Translations under genes and position numbers: made by a program
Shown here: piece by piece, positions 1-7,016 of the stretch
How the letters are laid out: every line of letters starts with the position of its first letter
How positions within the stretch are numbered: position 1 is the first letter of the stretch
The notes under the pieces: model-generated
What the model was told of the DNA's origin: nothing
Seen by the model: only the letters and a program-made list of their open reading frames with translations
The model's database searches: none
Assembly (NCBI GenBank): GCA_036502005.1
Contig: DASXZH010000096.1
Coordinates: forward strand, 1 to 15,165
DNA from: DASXZH01 sp036502005
GTDB taxonomy: Bacteria > Armatimonadota > Fimbriimonadia > Fimbriimonadales > Fimbriimonadaceae
Length of the DNA: 15,165 nucleotides
Reading direction: 5' to 3'

Positions 1-1
1 T

Positions 2-466
2 ATTGAGCATTTGGGAATATTTCCGGAAAGGACAAGTGTGATATGGGCCAAACCAGAAGAGCCCTCGCAAACCTCTACCCCCAACCCCCCTCCCCTCCAC
101 CAAAAGGGGCACCAGATCGCACAAGCCATCGATCAGGTTTCCCCCTTGACCCCCCTCCGAATGGAATCGTCACCCGGGAGCAGGGGAGGGGGGCTTTCTG
201 ACGTCCAATCTCAACACATCCTCCGCATTCGAATTTGGGAACGCGGGGTGGGCGAAACTCTTGGTTGTGGAACCGGGAGCGCGGCTGCTGCCGCCGTCTA
301 CATCCGCGCTATTAGCGAAAGCAAGATTTTTGCAGGTTCAACGCCCTCGCACATATGCGTGATTAACCCGGGTGGATCTGTTTTGATCTCCATGAACGCG
401 CAGAACGCTCCAATAATCAGTTCAGCAGTCGCGGAACTCCTGTATACGGGATCGGCAAAGTTCTAA
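2..466 (+). CDS. dapF: Diaminopimelate epimerase, C-terminal part, 5' end outside window
   Basis: DapF interconverts LL- and meso-diaminopimelate in the cytoplasm, the step before meso-DAP enters peptidoglycan or lysine synthesis. The open frame runs in from the window edge with IEHLGIFPERTSV, which matches the family segment before the last catalytic block. It then shows WERGVGETLGCGTG, carrying the second catalytic cysteine, and a C-terminal NPGGSVLISMN-like strand before the TAA at 464-466. Between SVIWAK and the strand leading to WERG the family has only a short turn. Here about 45-50 extra residues, rich in Pro, Ser and Gly, are encoded by a palindromic repeat (listed separately), and the frame stays open. 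Everything upstream, including the first catalytic Cys, is not visible. Identity is confident. Whether the enlarged protein is active is unknown, but the conserved residues on both sides are intact. Confidence 0.9.
   Translation: MEHLGIFPERTSVIWAKPEEPSQTSTPNPPPLHQKGHQIAQAIDQVSPLTPLRMESSPGSRGGGLSDVQSQHILRIRIWERGVGETLGCGTGSAAAAAVYIRAISESKIFAGSTPSHICVINPGGSVLISMNAQNAPIISSAVAELLYTGSAKF
69..195. repeat. C/G-rich palindromic repeat inside dapF coding sequence
   Basis: A perfect 12-base inverted repeat, CCCCCCTCCCCT at 85-96 and AGGGGAGGGGGG at 182-193, bounds this element. Its left end (AACCTCT, a C-run, then CCCCTCCCCTCC) and right end (GGGAGCAGGGGAGGGGGGCT, 176-195) match the two ends of the intergenic palindrome at 11101-11155 read on the other strand. 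The right end also matches the complement of 15006-15024. Between the arms lie about 75 bases absent from the 11101 copy. These contain a second C-run followed by CCCCCCTCC (about 140-158), so a second, degenerate copy may be present. The whole element is read through in frame as part of DapF. Confidence 0.75.
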
Positions 467-551
467 TAAAAGGAAGAAAGTAGAACCTAGTCTTTTTACC
501 GTGTATCGAACCTCCGCAAAACGGAACTAATCAGACACGCCGGAGACCGGC

Positions 552-556
552 AGGAG
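552..556 (+). promoter_or_regulatory. Shine-Dalgarno site of the pseudopilin gene
   Basis: AGGAG ends seven bases before the ATG at 564. It selects this start over the out-of-frame ATG at 560. It is one of only two clear Shine-Dalgarno sites in the window. Confidence 0.7.
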
Positions 557-563
557 CTAATGA

Positions 564-935
564 ATGAAACTTATTCGAAAAAAGCGTGCATTTACGCTAG
601 TTGAGATCATGATCGTCGTCTTGATCATCGGCATCCTTCTTGCGATCGCCGTGCCCAACTTTATGTCGGCTAGAGACAACAGCCGAACAAAATCTTGCAT
701 CAACAACCTCAGAGAGATTGCCGATGCTAAGGATCAGTGGGCAATGGACACCAAGGCAAGCGATTCGGCATCACCGACATCAGTCCAGCTAGCCCCGACT
801 TATATTAAGGTTATGCCAACCTGCCCCGTAGGCAGCGCGGTATACGCCATCGGCGATATGCAGGCCGCACCGACGTGCCCCAACGCTGCCGACGGCCACG
901 TTCTGCCTGAGACAGCTGCAGGCGGAGTCAACTAG
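564..935 (+). CDS. Type IV pilin-like / type II secretion pseudopilin
   Basis: This 123-residue protein starts with a short basic leader (MKLIRKKRA) and the prepilin-peptidase motif FTLVEI. Cleavage is expected between Ala9 and Phe10, leaving Glu at mature position 5. The hydrophobic helix MIVVLIIGILLAIAVPNF follows, the standard N-terminal assembly helix of pilins and GspG/GspH-type pseudopilins. The -1 residue is Ala instead of the usual Gly, which some prepilin peptidases accept. The remaining ~85 residues form a small globular head with a short polar loop and two Cys (in PTCPVG and PTCPNA), which could form a disulfide-bounded C-terminal loop. It would be an inner-membrane protein built into a pilus or secretion pseudopilus. 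No other pilus gene is nearby, so it is an orphan, monocistronic between its own Shine-Dalgarno site and a strong terminator. The family call is confident; the exact system is not. Confidence 0.9.
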   Translation: MKLIRKKRAFTLVEIMIVVLIIGILLAIAVPNFMSARDNSRTKSCINNLREIADAKDQWAMDTKASDSASPTSVQLAPTYIKVMPTCPVGSAVYAIGDMQAAPTCPNAADGHVLPETAAGGVN

Positions 936-966
936 TCTAGCGGCTGGTCTCCCGAGAGATCGAGAG

Positions 967-996
967 CGCACCGGATTGGATTTCCAATCCGGTGCG
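967..996 (+). terminator. Intrinsic terminator after the pseudopilin gene
   Basis: CGCACCGGATTGGA (967-980) and TCCAATCCGGTGCG (983-996) are perfect 14-base arms around a 2-base loop (in practice about 13 pairs with a 4-base loop). TTTC follows, which is a weak U-tract. It lies 31 bases past the pilin stop and upstream of the next promoter, so it separates the two transcription units. Confidence 0.8.
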
Positions 997-1038
997 TTTC
1001 GCTAATTCTGGACCTGAAATATGAGCCGACGCTACCAA

Positions 1039-1044
1039 TAATAT
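1039..1044 (+). promoter_or_regulatory. Putative -10 box of the TPR-sulfotransferase gene (leaderless)
   Basis: TAATAT ends six bases before the ATG at 1051, and no Shine-Dalgarno sequence is present. A TANNNT box at this distance is the arrangement seen at leaderless bacterial genes, where transcription starts at or next to the start codon. CTGAAA at 1014-1019 could be a weak -35 with a 19-base spacer. Confidence 0.45.
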
Positions 1045-1050
1045 TCGTTG

Positions 1051-2928
1051 ATGCATTTACTCAGCCCCAATTCCGGCGATCCTATGCTTTTGGCCCAGCA
1101 AGAATTCCAGGCAGGACGCTTTTTTGAAGCCGAAGAAATATGCAGAAACGTTGTTTTATCGAACCCACAACATCTCCAGGCTCTGTTGTTCCTCGGAACG
1201 ATGGAAGCGAAGAACGGTAAGCCGGACGACGGCGCAAACACCTTAAGAAAACTGCTCACAATCGAGCCCAAATGTTTTGAAGCCTATAACTGGCTCGCGG
1301 CCATCTTAAGGGAACAGGGAAAATTTGACGAAGCGGTCGATTGCTGCAAGAAAGCGGCAACGCTGCAACCGGCTGATCCTGAGACGCATCAAAACCTTGG
1401 ATTAACGCTCTTTGCGGCAGGAAGATTTGGCGAAGCCGCCCAAAGTTTTAGAAATGCCTCATCGTGTGGTCCAGGCAATCCCAGTTATTCCGGAAATCTG
1501 GGTGCGGCGCTAGAAGCTAGCGAAGACTTGGATGGAGCAGAAAAGGCCTACCTACAGGCGCTGGCACGCGACCCAAATAACTGGAACATCGCCGAAAGGC
1601 TCGGACTGCTTCTATCCCGCATGGGAAAAAACAATGAGGCCATCATTTGGCTCCAAAGGGTCGTGGAGGCAAATCCGAACAATGTACCTGCGCTAATGCA
1701 TCTTGCCCAGTGCCATACCAGTAGCCAACGATTTGAGGAAGCCCACCCGCTTCTTGAAAGAGCGATCTCAATAGATCCCAACCTTCCCGCAGCCTATGGA
1801 ATGATGGGCAGCGTCGCAATGCGGTTCGGAAAGTTCGACGATGCCAACATCTATTTCGACAAAGCGATCGAAATGAATCCAGATCAGGTGGGCCCCTATT
1901 ACGAAAGATTCATTGCAAACAAGGTCACCGAAGAGAATAGGCCACTATTGATTCGGGCGATAGAAATGGCCCAAGAAGATCGCGGTTTCTATGATTTGCG
2001 CCTTCTCGAATATGGCATTGCAAAAGCCCTTAACGATTTAGGCGAATATGAAAACGCGATCGCCCATTACGACAGAGCCAACAAACTGTCTAAGTCAATT
2101 TACAAAGACCGTCATTTTTCGACTCATAAGCACTCCAAACAGGCCGATCTAATCATTAGCACTTTCAGCAAAAACTTCTTGAAATGCAACTCTCATTTAG
2201 GGAATCCAAGCGACACGCCGATCATAGTCTGCGGAATGCCACGCTCGGGGACGACTCTGTTAGCACAAATTCTTTCCAGCCATTCCTTAGTTGGAGCGGC
2301 AGGCGAACAGAAGTTTTGGACTGGACATGCCAAAGATGTCTGGATCACCGGAACGCGCCTAGATCCAGCGGCCGTGCGGGAACTAACACATGAATACCTC
2401 GAACATCTCCAGCACCTTTGCCCAGGAAAGAAGCATGTCGTCGATAAAATGCCCCAGAATTATATGGTGGCAGGCTTGATCCATCTAGCCTTACCAAATG
2501 CAAAGATCATTCACGTTCGTAGGAATCCCGTCGACACCTGCCTTTCGATTTACTTCGCAGCTTTCCAAGACCCAATGGATTTCTGCCATGACCGCGAGCA
2601 TATTGTGGCCGCGTACCGGTCATATCAACGGGTTATGGCTCATTGGCGAGAAGTGTTGCCGACAAACAGGTTCATGGAAGTCGACTATGAGGAACTCATC
2701 GGCAGTCAGCGGCCCATGACCAAGAAAGTGACCGAGTTTTGCGGCCTGGAATGGGATGAAGCTTGCATGTTCCCAGAGCGCAATCAGCGCTTGGTCACTA
2801 CGGCCAGCCTATGGCAGGCCCGTCAGCCCGTTTACAAAGCTTCGTTAGAGCGCTGGCGCCGATACGAGCCGTGGCTCGGCGCCTTCAGCCAGCTTTTAGA
2901 GCCGGAACGGCTCGAAAAAGCTGCCTAG
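1051..2928 (+). CDS. TPR-repeat sulfotransferase
   Basis: The first ~345 residues are tandem tetratricopeptide repeats (for example EAVDCCKKAATLQPADPE and FEEAHPLLERAISIDPN), a protein-binding superhelix. The C-terminal ~240 residues are a PAPS-dependent sulfotransferase domain. GMPRSGTTLLAQILSSH (from residue 395) is the 5'-phosphosulfate-binding loop, and HVRRNPVDTCLSIYFAAF (from residue 488) is the 3'-phosphate-binding segment. The domain order matches the widespread bacterial TPR-sulfotransferase (Sulfotransfer_3) family. The enzyme should transfer sulfate from PAPS to a hydroxyl or tyrosine of an unknown acceptor, perhaps glycan or peptide. I chose ATG 1051 over the TTG at 1048 because TAATAT lies six bases upstream; ATG 1084 is an alternative. 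The gene ends tail to tail with the lipoprotein gene, the two stop codons sharing CTAG at 2925-2928. No sulfate-activation or glycan genes are adjacent, so the acceptor cannot be inferred. Confidence 0.88.
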   Translation: MHLLSPNSGDPMLLAQQEFQAGRFFEAEEICRNVVLSNPQHLQALLFLGTMEAKNGKPDDGANTLRKLLTIEPKCFEAYNWLAAILREQGKFDEAVDCCKKAATLQPADPETHQNLGLTLFAAGRFGEAAQSFRNASSCGPGNPSYSGNLGAALEASEDLDGAEKAYLQALARDPNNWNIAERLGLLLSRMGKNNEAIIWLQRVVEANPNNVPALMHLAQCHTSSQRFEEAHPLLERAISIDPNLPAAYGMMGSVAMRFGKFDDANIYFDKAIEMNPDQVGPYYERFIANKVTEENRPLLIRAIEMAQEDRGFYDLRLLEYGIAKALNDLGEYENAIAHYDRANKLSKSIYKDRHFSTHKHSKQADLIISTFSKNFLKCNSHLGNPSDTPIIVCGMPRSGTTLLAQILSSHSLVGAAGEQKFWTGHAKDVWITGTRLDPAAVRELTHEYLEHLQHLCPGKKHVVDKMPQNYMVAGLIHLALPNAKIIHVRRNPVDTCLSIYFAAFQDPMDFCHDREHIVAAYRSYQRVMAHWREVLPTNRFMEVDYEELIGSQRPMTKKVTEFCGLEWDEACMFPERNQRLVTTASLWQARQPVYKASLERWRRYEPWLGAFSQLLEPERLEKAA

Positions 2929-3413
2929 CTTTGCGCAGCGACTGTGAACTTTGCCGTTTTGACGAACTTATCGTTGATATAAACATCGACGTGATACTCC
3001 CCAATTGGCCAACCGTTGGTTGGTTTGGACAGGGATGCCTCGACGCTTTTCATACCGACCTTTAGATTCACTGGCACGGAGGCGATGGTTAGATTTTTGA
3101 TCGCCTTCTTGTTGGCTGGATCGATGGCGCTATCGCATACAAAGGCCGTCTTAACCCTATCGCCTTCGTTCGTTCCCTCCAGGTTCATTTCGGCGTAGAT
3201 TTTTGCCGTATCCGGCGCAAATGTGTCTTTTGCTTCCTTTGTTTTGGGGTTATCCGTTAAGCCAAACTGCTCGACTGATGGCTGGATGGGCTCCGTGCTA
3301 ACCGTCCCAGTTCCTCCACCCGGAGTATTGACGGACATTTTTGCGCTGCAACCGGCCAGGAAAGCTGTAGCTACGAAACTAACGCAAACAAAAAAGGGAA
3401 AGCGCTTCACCAT
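2925..3413 (-). CDS. Hypothetical lipoprotein
   Basis: The 162-residue product begins with a typical lipoprotein signal: basic MVKR, a hydrophobic stretch and the lipobox LAGC, so Cys22 would be lipidated. A Gly/Thr/Ser-rich linker (residues about 30-45) precedes a soluble domain. Its end (GWPIGEYHVDVYINDKFV, then KTAKFTV) reads as alternating beta strands of an immunoglobulin-like or similar sandwich, of the type found in small envelope ligand- or protein-binding domains. I do not recognise a named family. The gene is convergent with the TPR-sulfotransferase and shares four bases with it. It is divergent from the racemase gene 67 bases away, so both could be expressed from that short interval. 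No Shine-Dalgarno site precedes the ATG. The lipoprotein call is confident; the function is unknown. Confidence 0.8.
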   Translation of the reverse strand: MVKRFPFFVCVSFVATAFLAGCSAKMSVNTPGGGTGTVSTEPIQPSVEQFGLTDNPKTKEAKDTFAPDTAKIYAEMNLEGTNEGDRVKTAFVCDSAIDPANKKAIKNLTIASVPVNLKVGMKSVEASLSKPTNGWPIGEYHVDVYINDKFVKTAKFTVAAQS

Positions 3414-3465
3414 TAAGCTTTAGACGTGCTGACCTTGAGTTCTGACTGCTATTTCCGCTAAGTAG

Positions 3466-3471
3466 TAACAT
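3466..3471 (+). promoter_or_regulatory. Putative -10 box of the racemase gene
   Basis: TAACAT lies nine bases before the ATG at 3481. The bases between (CAGCGAGAG) hold no well-spaced Shine-Dalgarno site, which suggests a leaderless or very short leader. No good -35 is seen at standard spacing, so confidence is low. Confidence 0.3.
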
Positions 3472-3480
3472 CAGCGAGAG

Positions 3481-4176
3481 ATGAAACGGATCGGGCTAAT
3501 CGGCGGGACAACTTGGCTTTCAACGGCGGAATACTATCGCAATATCAATCTCATGGTTCACGAACGTTTGGGTGGTGAAGAGTTTGCCTCACTGACATTG
3601 GAGTCCCTAAACTTCGGAGAACTGCGCCGTAACTTGGTTGAGCATGGAGAGAGAGCCAACACGCCGGTTCTAGTTGCAGCCGGAAAGCGGCTTGCTGCAA
3701 GCGGGGTGGCTGGAATCGCCCTTTGCGCCAACACGATGCATTTGTTCGCGGCGGAGATTGGAGTTGCGACGGGCTTGCCGATTATCCACATTGCCGATGC
3801 GAACTGCGCCGCCATTAAGAAATCGGGCATTGGGCGAGTCGGCCTACTGGGGACACGCATCACGATGGAGGAGGACATCTACTTTTCCAAGCTTCGAACT
3901 GCGGGCATTACTTGCGTGGTGCCAAATGAAGCAGACAAAGAAACAATCCACGAATCGATCTTCTCCGAACTTGCGAAGGACAACTTCTCCGATCCAGTTC
4001 GGGCAAAGTATTTGGGTGTGATCGACCGGCTTGGAAAGGAAGGCGCGGAGGGCGTAATTTTGGGGTGCACAGAGATTCCGCTGCTTCTCAAGCCAGAGCA
4101 GGTTCCAATGCCTTCATTCGATACGACCACGATCCACTGCGCGGCCATCGTCAACTTTATGCTCTCCGAAGGCTAA
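3481..4176 (+). CDS. Aspartate/glutamate racemase family amino-acid racemase
   Basis: This 231-residue cytoplasmic enzyme belongs to the cofactor-independent Asp/Glu racemase family. It starts with IGLIGGTTWLST, the family's GGxxxxST nucleotide-like loop. Its two catalytic cysteines are visible in ALCANTMH (Cys82) and LGCTEIPLL (Cys196). The paired Cys and the CxNTMH motif place it with the aspartate racemase / YgeA / RacX branch, not with MurI glutamate racemase. The substrate could therefore be aspartate, glutamate or another amino acid, with D-amino acids going to the cell wall or signalling. Length is normal for the family (~230). It stands alone, divergent from the lipoprotein and followed by a truncated gene on the other strand. 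The family is certain; the substrate is not. Confidence 0.92.
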   Translation: MKRIGLIGGTTWLSTAEYYRNINLMVHERLGGEEFASLTLESLNFGELRRNLVEHGERANTPVLVAAGKRLAASGVAGIALCANTMHLFAAEIGVATGLPIIHIADANCAAIKKSGIGRVGLLGTRITMEEDIYFSKLRTAGITCVVPNEADKETIHESIFSELAKDNFSDPVRAKYLGVIDRLGKEGAEGVILGCTEIPLLLKPEQVPMPSFDTTTIHCAAIVNFMLSEG

Positions 4177-4211
4177 GCTGCTATTCGCTGTTCCTGCCGG
4201 AAGTTGAGCTT

Positions 4212-4649
4212 TTAGGCAACAAAAGCGCCTCGCGTGCAGCGTGCTTCGGTGACCTCGCGCATAATCGCCCCTGGCGGCCCAATATTAGCCGCAAGTCTTC
4301 GGAGCTTTGCGCCCAGCCCGTTTCCGACTTCAGTGTGCTTAATTGCGAAGAGGACGCCTTCTGTAGGAGAGGTCCAATCTATGAACTTCACCTTGTGCTT
4401 ATGGAGGAAATCATCGCCGCCAAAGATTTTCTGGACTCGCACAGCGTTATTGGAGCAGCCTGAATCCTTCAGGACTGAAGCGAAATACAAATCCTCGCGC
4501 TGTTCCTGGCTTGTACCAAGGATCTCGGCGATCCGCAGCGAGATAAGGCTAGTTCGAAGAGAATGGCCCTCGGGCTGCCCCTCAACCAAATCCAGCGCTT
4601 GGCTTAGCGCGCCAAGAATGCTCGCCTTAGAGGGCGCATGCTCTTCCAT
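4212..4649 (-). pseudogene. 3'-truncated HD-GYP-like phosphohydrolase gene (N-terminal half only)
   Basis: The 145-residue product resembles the first half of a subfamily of HD-GYP-like proteins. GHSLRTSLISLRIAEILG corresponds to the opening H-x-x-R helix. VLKDSGCSNNAVR corresponds to the LLHDIGK block with the HD histidine replaced by Lys. FGGDDF, FIDWT and a TEARCTRGAFVA segment then follow. In the full-length relatives I recall, the protein continues to several hundred residues with the GYP-containing second half. Here TAA follows immediately, and the next 35 bases reach the racemase stop codon, so the distal half is missing and not merely frameshifted. With no GYP motif and a degenerate HD pair, cyclic-di-GMP hydrolysis is unlikely. 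It may be a decaying gene, or a short domain kept for protein interaction. The start ATG has no Shine-Dalgarno site. Confidence 0.6.
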
Positions 4650-4745
4650 ATGTTTATTTTCGGGACTTAGAAGGTGAGTTCTTGCAGTAAGTGGCGTCCC
4701 TGCCGTTTACTATCTACTAAGTAGGCTATGCTCACCTAAGAGCCT

Positions 4746-5849
4746 GTGAAACCGCAAAGCCCTTTTGAGTTGGGAAAGAACCGAATTGAAGCGTTGAGCG
4801 ATGGGCTTTTTGCCGTCGCGATGACGATTCTGGTGCTGGGTTTCAAGCTTCCGAACCTACCTTCGGATTCTCCTAACGTTCAGGTTGCGCCGGCGATTCT
4901 GGCTCTTTGGCCTGCGTTTGTCACTTACGCGATCGCGTTCATCGGCATCGGGATATATTGGGTGTTGCACCACCTGGTTTATCATGCCGTCCGGGTTGTC
5001 GACCGGGTTTTGCTTTGGCTCAACATCCTGTTCTTCCTCTTTCTCGTCGTTTTGCCCTTTAGCGTCCAACTTGTCAACCAGTTCACGCGCGCACCGATTG
5101 CACCCGCCCTTTTTGGCGCTAATTTGGCGATTGTTGGTTGGCTGCTCTATTTTCAGTGGGCGTACGTCATGGCCCACCCAAACATGCAGGTGGAAAGCCT
5201 GCCGAAAGCTTACAAGGATGTCATCGGTCTGCGCGTTGCCGTTGCTCCCGCCGCTGCAACGCTAACCGCTTTAATCTGCTTTTGGAGCGTATCAACTAGC
5301 CTAGTGGTTTACGTGTTGCTGCTGCCCTTCTATTTGTTGCCGGCGCGAGCTGAGAAGCCCGGGCACGTGGCCTCTGAAACGAAGGGTTTTTTGACCCCGA
5401 GGCGTGCCCTTACCGCTGCCGCGATCTTGGCAGTTTTTGTTGGATGGTTTCTGTTTCGGCCAGAGTTGCTATTGGTTAATAGCCGGGTAAACGAGGGTTT
5501 GGCGTTGAATGGAGCCAAATTGGTTACCTCTGGTCCGTTTAAAGGGCTAGCCCATGAAACGGCGGGGACGGCTTCGATTTACGAGGTGGGCGGCAAGGAC
5601 GTGCTTCGGTTTACCGGTTTTTCGACTTCCAACGGACCAGATGTTCACGTGTATTTGGTGGCCGCACCGGACGCTTCTAACGATGACGTGGTCCATCATG
5701 CTGGATTTATAAATCTTGGGAAAATGAAAGGCAACGAAGGGGACCAGAATTACGAATTGCCAGCTGGGACGGATTTAGCCACTTACCGTTCGATCTCGCT
5801 CTGGTGCCAACGGTTCAACGTGAACTTTGGCAGTTGCCAGCTTCGGTAA
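4746..5849 (+). CDS. TMEM175-family membrane protein fused to a C-terminal DM13 domain
   Basis: Residues 13-35 (RIEALSDGLFAVAMTILVLGFKL) carry the SDG signature of the TMEM175/DUF1211 family, whose characterised members are potassium channels. About six membrane helices extend to residue ~200. Bacterial members usually stop near there. This protein instead adds another membrane helix at about 222-240 and a ~110-residue soluble domain. That domain has SGPFKGLAHETAG, VLRFTGFSTSNGPDVHVYL and SLWCQRFNVNFGSCQL (Cys354, Cys364), the pattern of DM13, a small beta domain proposed to bind redox cofactors or act in electron transfer. The topology suggests DM13 lies outside the cytoplasmic membrane. The start is GTG at 4746, the only one that keeps the conserved N-terminus. 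The 3' end overlaps the desaturase gene by 75 bases on the opposite strand. Domain calls are good; a redox-gated or sensing channel is only inference. Confidence 0.85.
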   Translation: MKPQSPFELGKNRIEALSDGLFAVAMTILVLGFKLPNLPSDSPNVQVAPAILALWPAFVTYAIAFIGIGIYWVLHHLVYHAVRVVDRVLLWLNILFFLFLVVLPFSVQLVNQFTRAPIAPALFGANLAIVGWLLYFQWAYVMAHPNMQVESLPKAYKDVIGLRVAVAPAAATLTALICFWSVSTSLVVYVLLLPFYLLPARAEKPGHVASETKGFLTPRRALTAAAILAVFVGWFLFRPELLLVNSRVNEGLALNGAKLVTSGPFKGLAHETAGTASIYEVGGKDVLRFTGFSTSNGPDVHVYLVAAPDASNDDVVHHAGFINLGKMKGNEGDQNYELPAGTDLATYRSISLWCQRFNVNFGSCQLR

Positions 5850-6854
5850 GAACTTGAAATCGGGGTCTTGCACCTGCTTCTTCAATATCCAATCGATCTG
5901 ACGCCAAGTCGCGATCAGGCCGTTTGTACAAACGGGCATCTCGGCGCGAATCGCCTCGTGGAGCCGCTGCAGGTTGTAACACGGAACTCCAGCGAACATG
6001 TGATGCTCCGTGTGGTAGTTCATGTTCCAATACAAAAACCGAAGCAATGGGTTCAAATAGAACGTGCGGCAGCATAACCGGAAATCCTCAACCTCATCCG
6101 TAAGCCCAATATGCTGGGTCGCATTGCACAAGAACTGCAGGCCCGAACCAAAGAATCGGCCAAAGCTGGCCGCCACGCAAACGGGCCAAAAGCCCAAGGG
6201 AATGCTTATCGCAGCAATGGCGGTGTGGCCGATTAGGACGAACATTGACCAACGGTGCATCGCCTGCCGCATTTCGGGTTTTCGTTTTGTAAATAGGTAG
6301 GTTTCCCATTCACCATTCAAGTGGCCGGTTGCGGATTTAAACGTGCCTGGAATGACTCTTGTCAGGCCATTGAGGTCCACTATTCCGAATTTCAGCACTG
6401 TTTTGAGGTTCACCTGCTGAGGCAGAACGACTTCCAGATCGTCGGGCGGATGGAGTGTAAACCGGTGGTGTTCGGAATGGCTCGCCCAGAACGACACATG
6501 GTTGTACCAACCCAGAAAGCTAAAGATTCTGAGGAAGAATCGGTTGATTCTTTTCGATTTGAAAACGGAATCGTGCACCAATTCATGAAATGCGTTGATG
6601 AGGAATGCACAGCAGGCGCCATGAAGAAGCAGCGCCGGTATCGCCAGCCAGCTATACCTAAGAGCTAAAATGACAAAAAACGTGCCCGTTCCCAACAAAG
6701 TAAGAAGGTAGCCAACCGTTTGGAGCGTCGCTTTGAGGTCGTTTTTTGTATTTAGTTCGGCCAAGACGCTTTTATCCAAACGCGGCCGATACCACCTAAT
6801 GGGCTCACCTAATGGCCGCTCATTCGTTCTTGTTGTTGACTGATTTATTGACAT
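5775..6854 (-). CDS. Membrane fatty acid desaturase
   Basis: This 359-residue integral membrane di-iron enzyme has all three histidine boxes: HELVHD (90-95), HSEHH (126-130) and HTEHH (281-285), plus QHIG (247-250). Hydrophobic segments near 45-65, 70-88 and 203-235 supply the membrane helices. It belongs to the FA_desaturase superfamily and should introduce a double bond into an acyl chain, or hydroxylate a lipid or carotenoid, using O2 and reduced ferredoxin or cytochrome. The N-terminus is hydrophilic. ATG 6854 is the first in frame and has no Shine-Dalgarno site. The last ~24 codons are antisense to the DM13 end of the neighbouring gene, and this tail shows no conserved motif. It is divergent from the rhomboid operon, with 162 bases between. 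The superfamily call is certain; regioselectivity cannot be told. Confidence 0.92.
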   Translation of the reverse strand: MSINQSTTRTNERPLGEPIRWYRPRLDKSVLAELNTKNDLKATLQTVGYLLTLLGTGTFFVILALRYSWLAIPALLLHGACCAFLINAFHELVHDSVFKSKRINRFFLRIFSFLGWYNHVSFWASHSEHHRFTLHPPDDLEVVLPQQVNLKTVLKFGIVDLNGLTRVIPGTFKSATGHLNGEWETYLFTKRKPEMRQAMHRWSMFVLIGHTAIAAISIPLGFWPVCVAASFGRFFGSGLQFLCNATQHIGLTDEVEDFRLCCRTFYLNPLLRFLYWNMNYHTEHHMFAGVPCYNLQRLHEAIRAEMPVCTNGLIATWRQIDWILKKQVQDPDFKFLPKLATAKVHVEPLAPERDRTVSG

Positions 6855-6942
6855 CGTGCGGCGCAGTCCATTTTTGAGGACGCTGATTCAGAACATTTCG
6901 GCACGAGGCTTCTGCTCCAAGGGCATTATGTTGGACATTGTG

Positions 6943-6972
6943 TCTCAAGATTTCAGAACTCAAGGCTTGAGA
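6943..6972. promoter_or_regulatory. Inverted repeats between desaturase and rhomboid genes
   Basis: CTCAAG-G-CTTGAG (6959-6971) is a perfect odd-centred palindrome, and another TCTCAAG half-site lies at 6943-6949. The cluster lies in the divergent 162-base spacer, about 45 bases upstream of the rhomboid start. It could be a binding site for a dimeric regulator of either gene. No known operator is recognised. Confidence 0.3.
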
Positions 6973-7000
6973 TCCAGAAACCTAGCAGTTCCCCGTTCGG

Positions 7001-7006
7001 TAGACT
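7001..7006 (+). promoter_or_regulatory. Putative -10 box of the rhomboid-DUF5693-csaB operon
   Basis: TAGACT fits TANNNT and ends ten bases before the ATG at 7017. The intervening TGTCCCGCCT has no Shine-Dalgarno character. No -35 is evident at 16-18 bases. Confidence 0.3.
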
Positions 7007-7016
7007 TGTCCCGCCT

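Noticed and set aside
11..466. Reading dapF as frameshifted or as a fusion with an unrelated N-terminal gene
   Set aside because: FPERTSV before the insert and WERGVGET after it are in one open frame and both belong to DapF, so it is a single gene with an in-frame insert.
4065..4677. Plus-strand open frames over the HD-GYP-like region
   Set aside because: They have no recognisable motifs, and the minus-strand frame shows clear family sequence.
4715..4725. CTACT-A-AGTAG palindrome upstream of the TMEM175-DM13 gene as an operator
   Set aside because: The arms are only five bases, which is expected by chance in this length of sequence.
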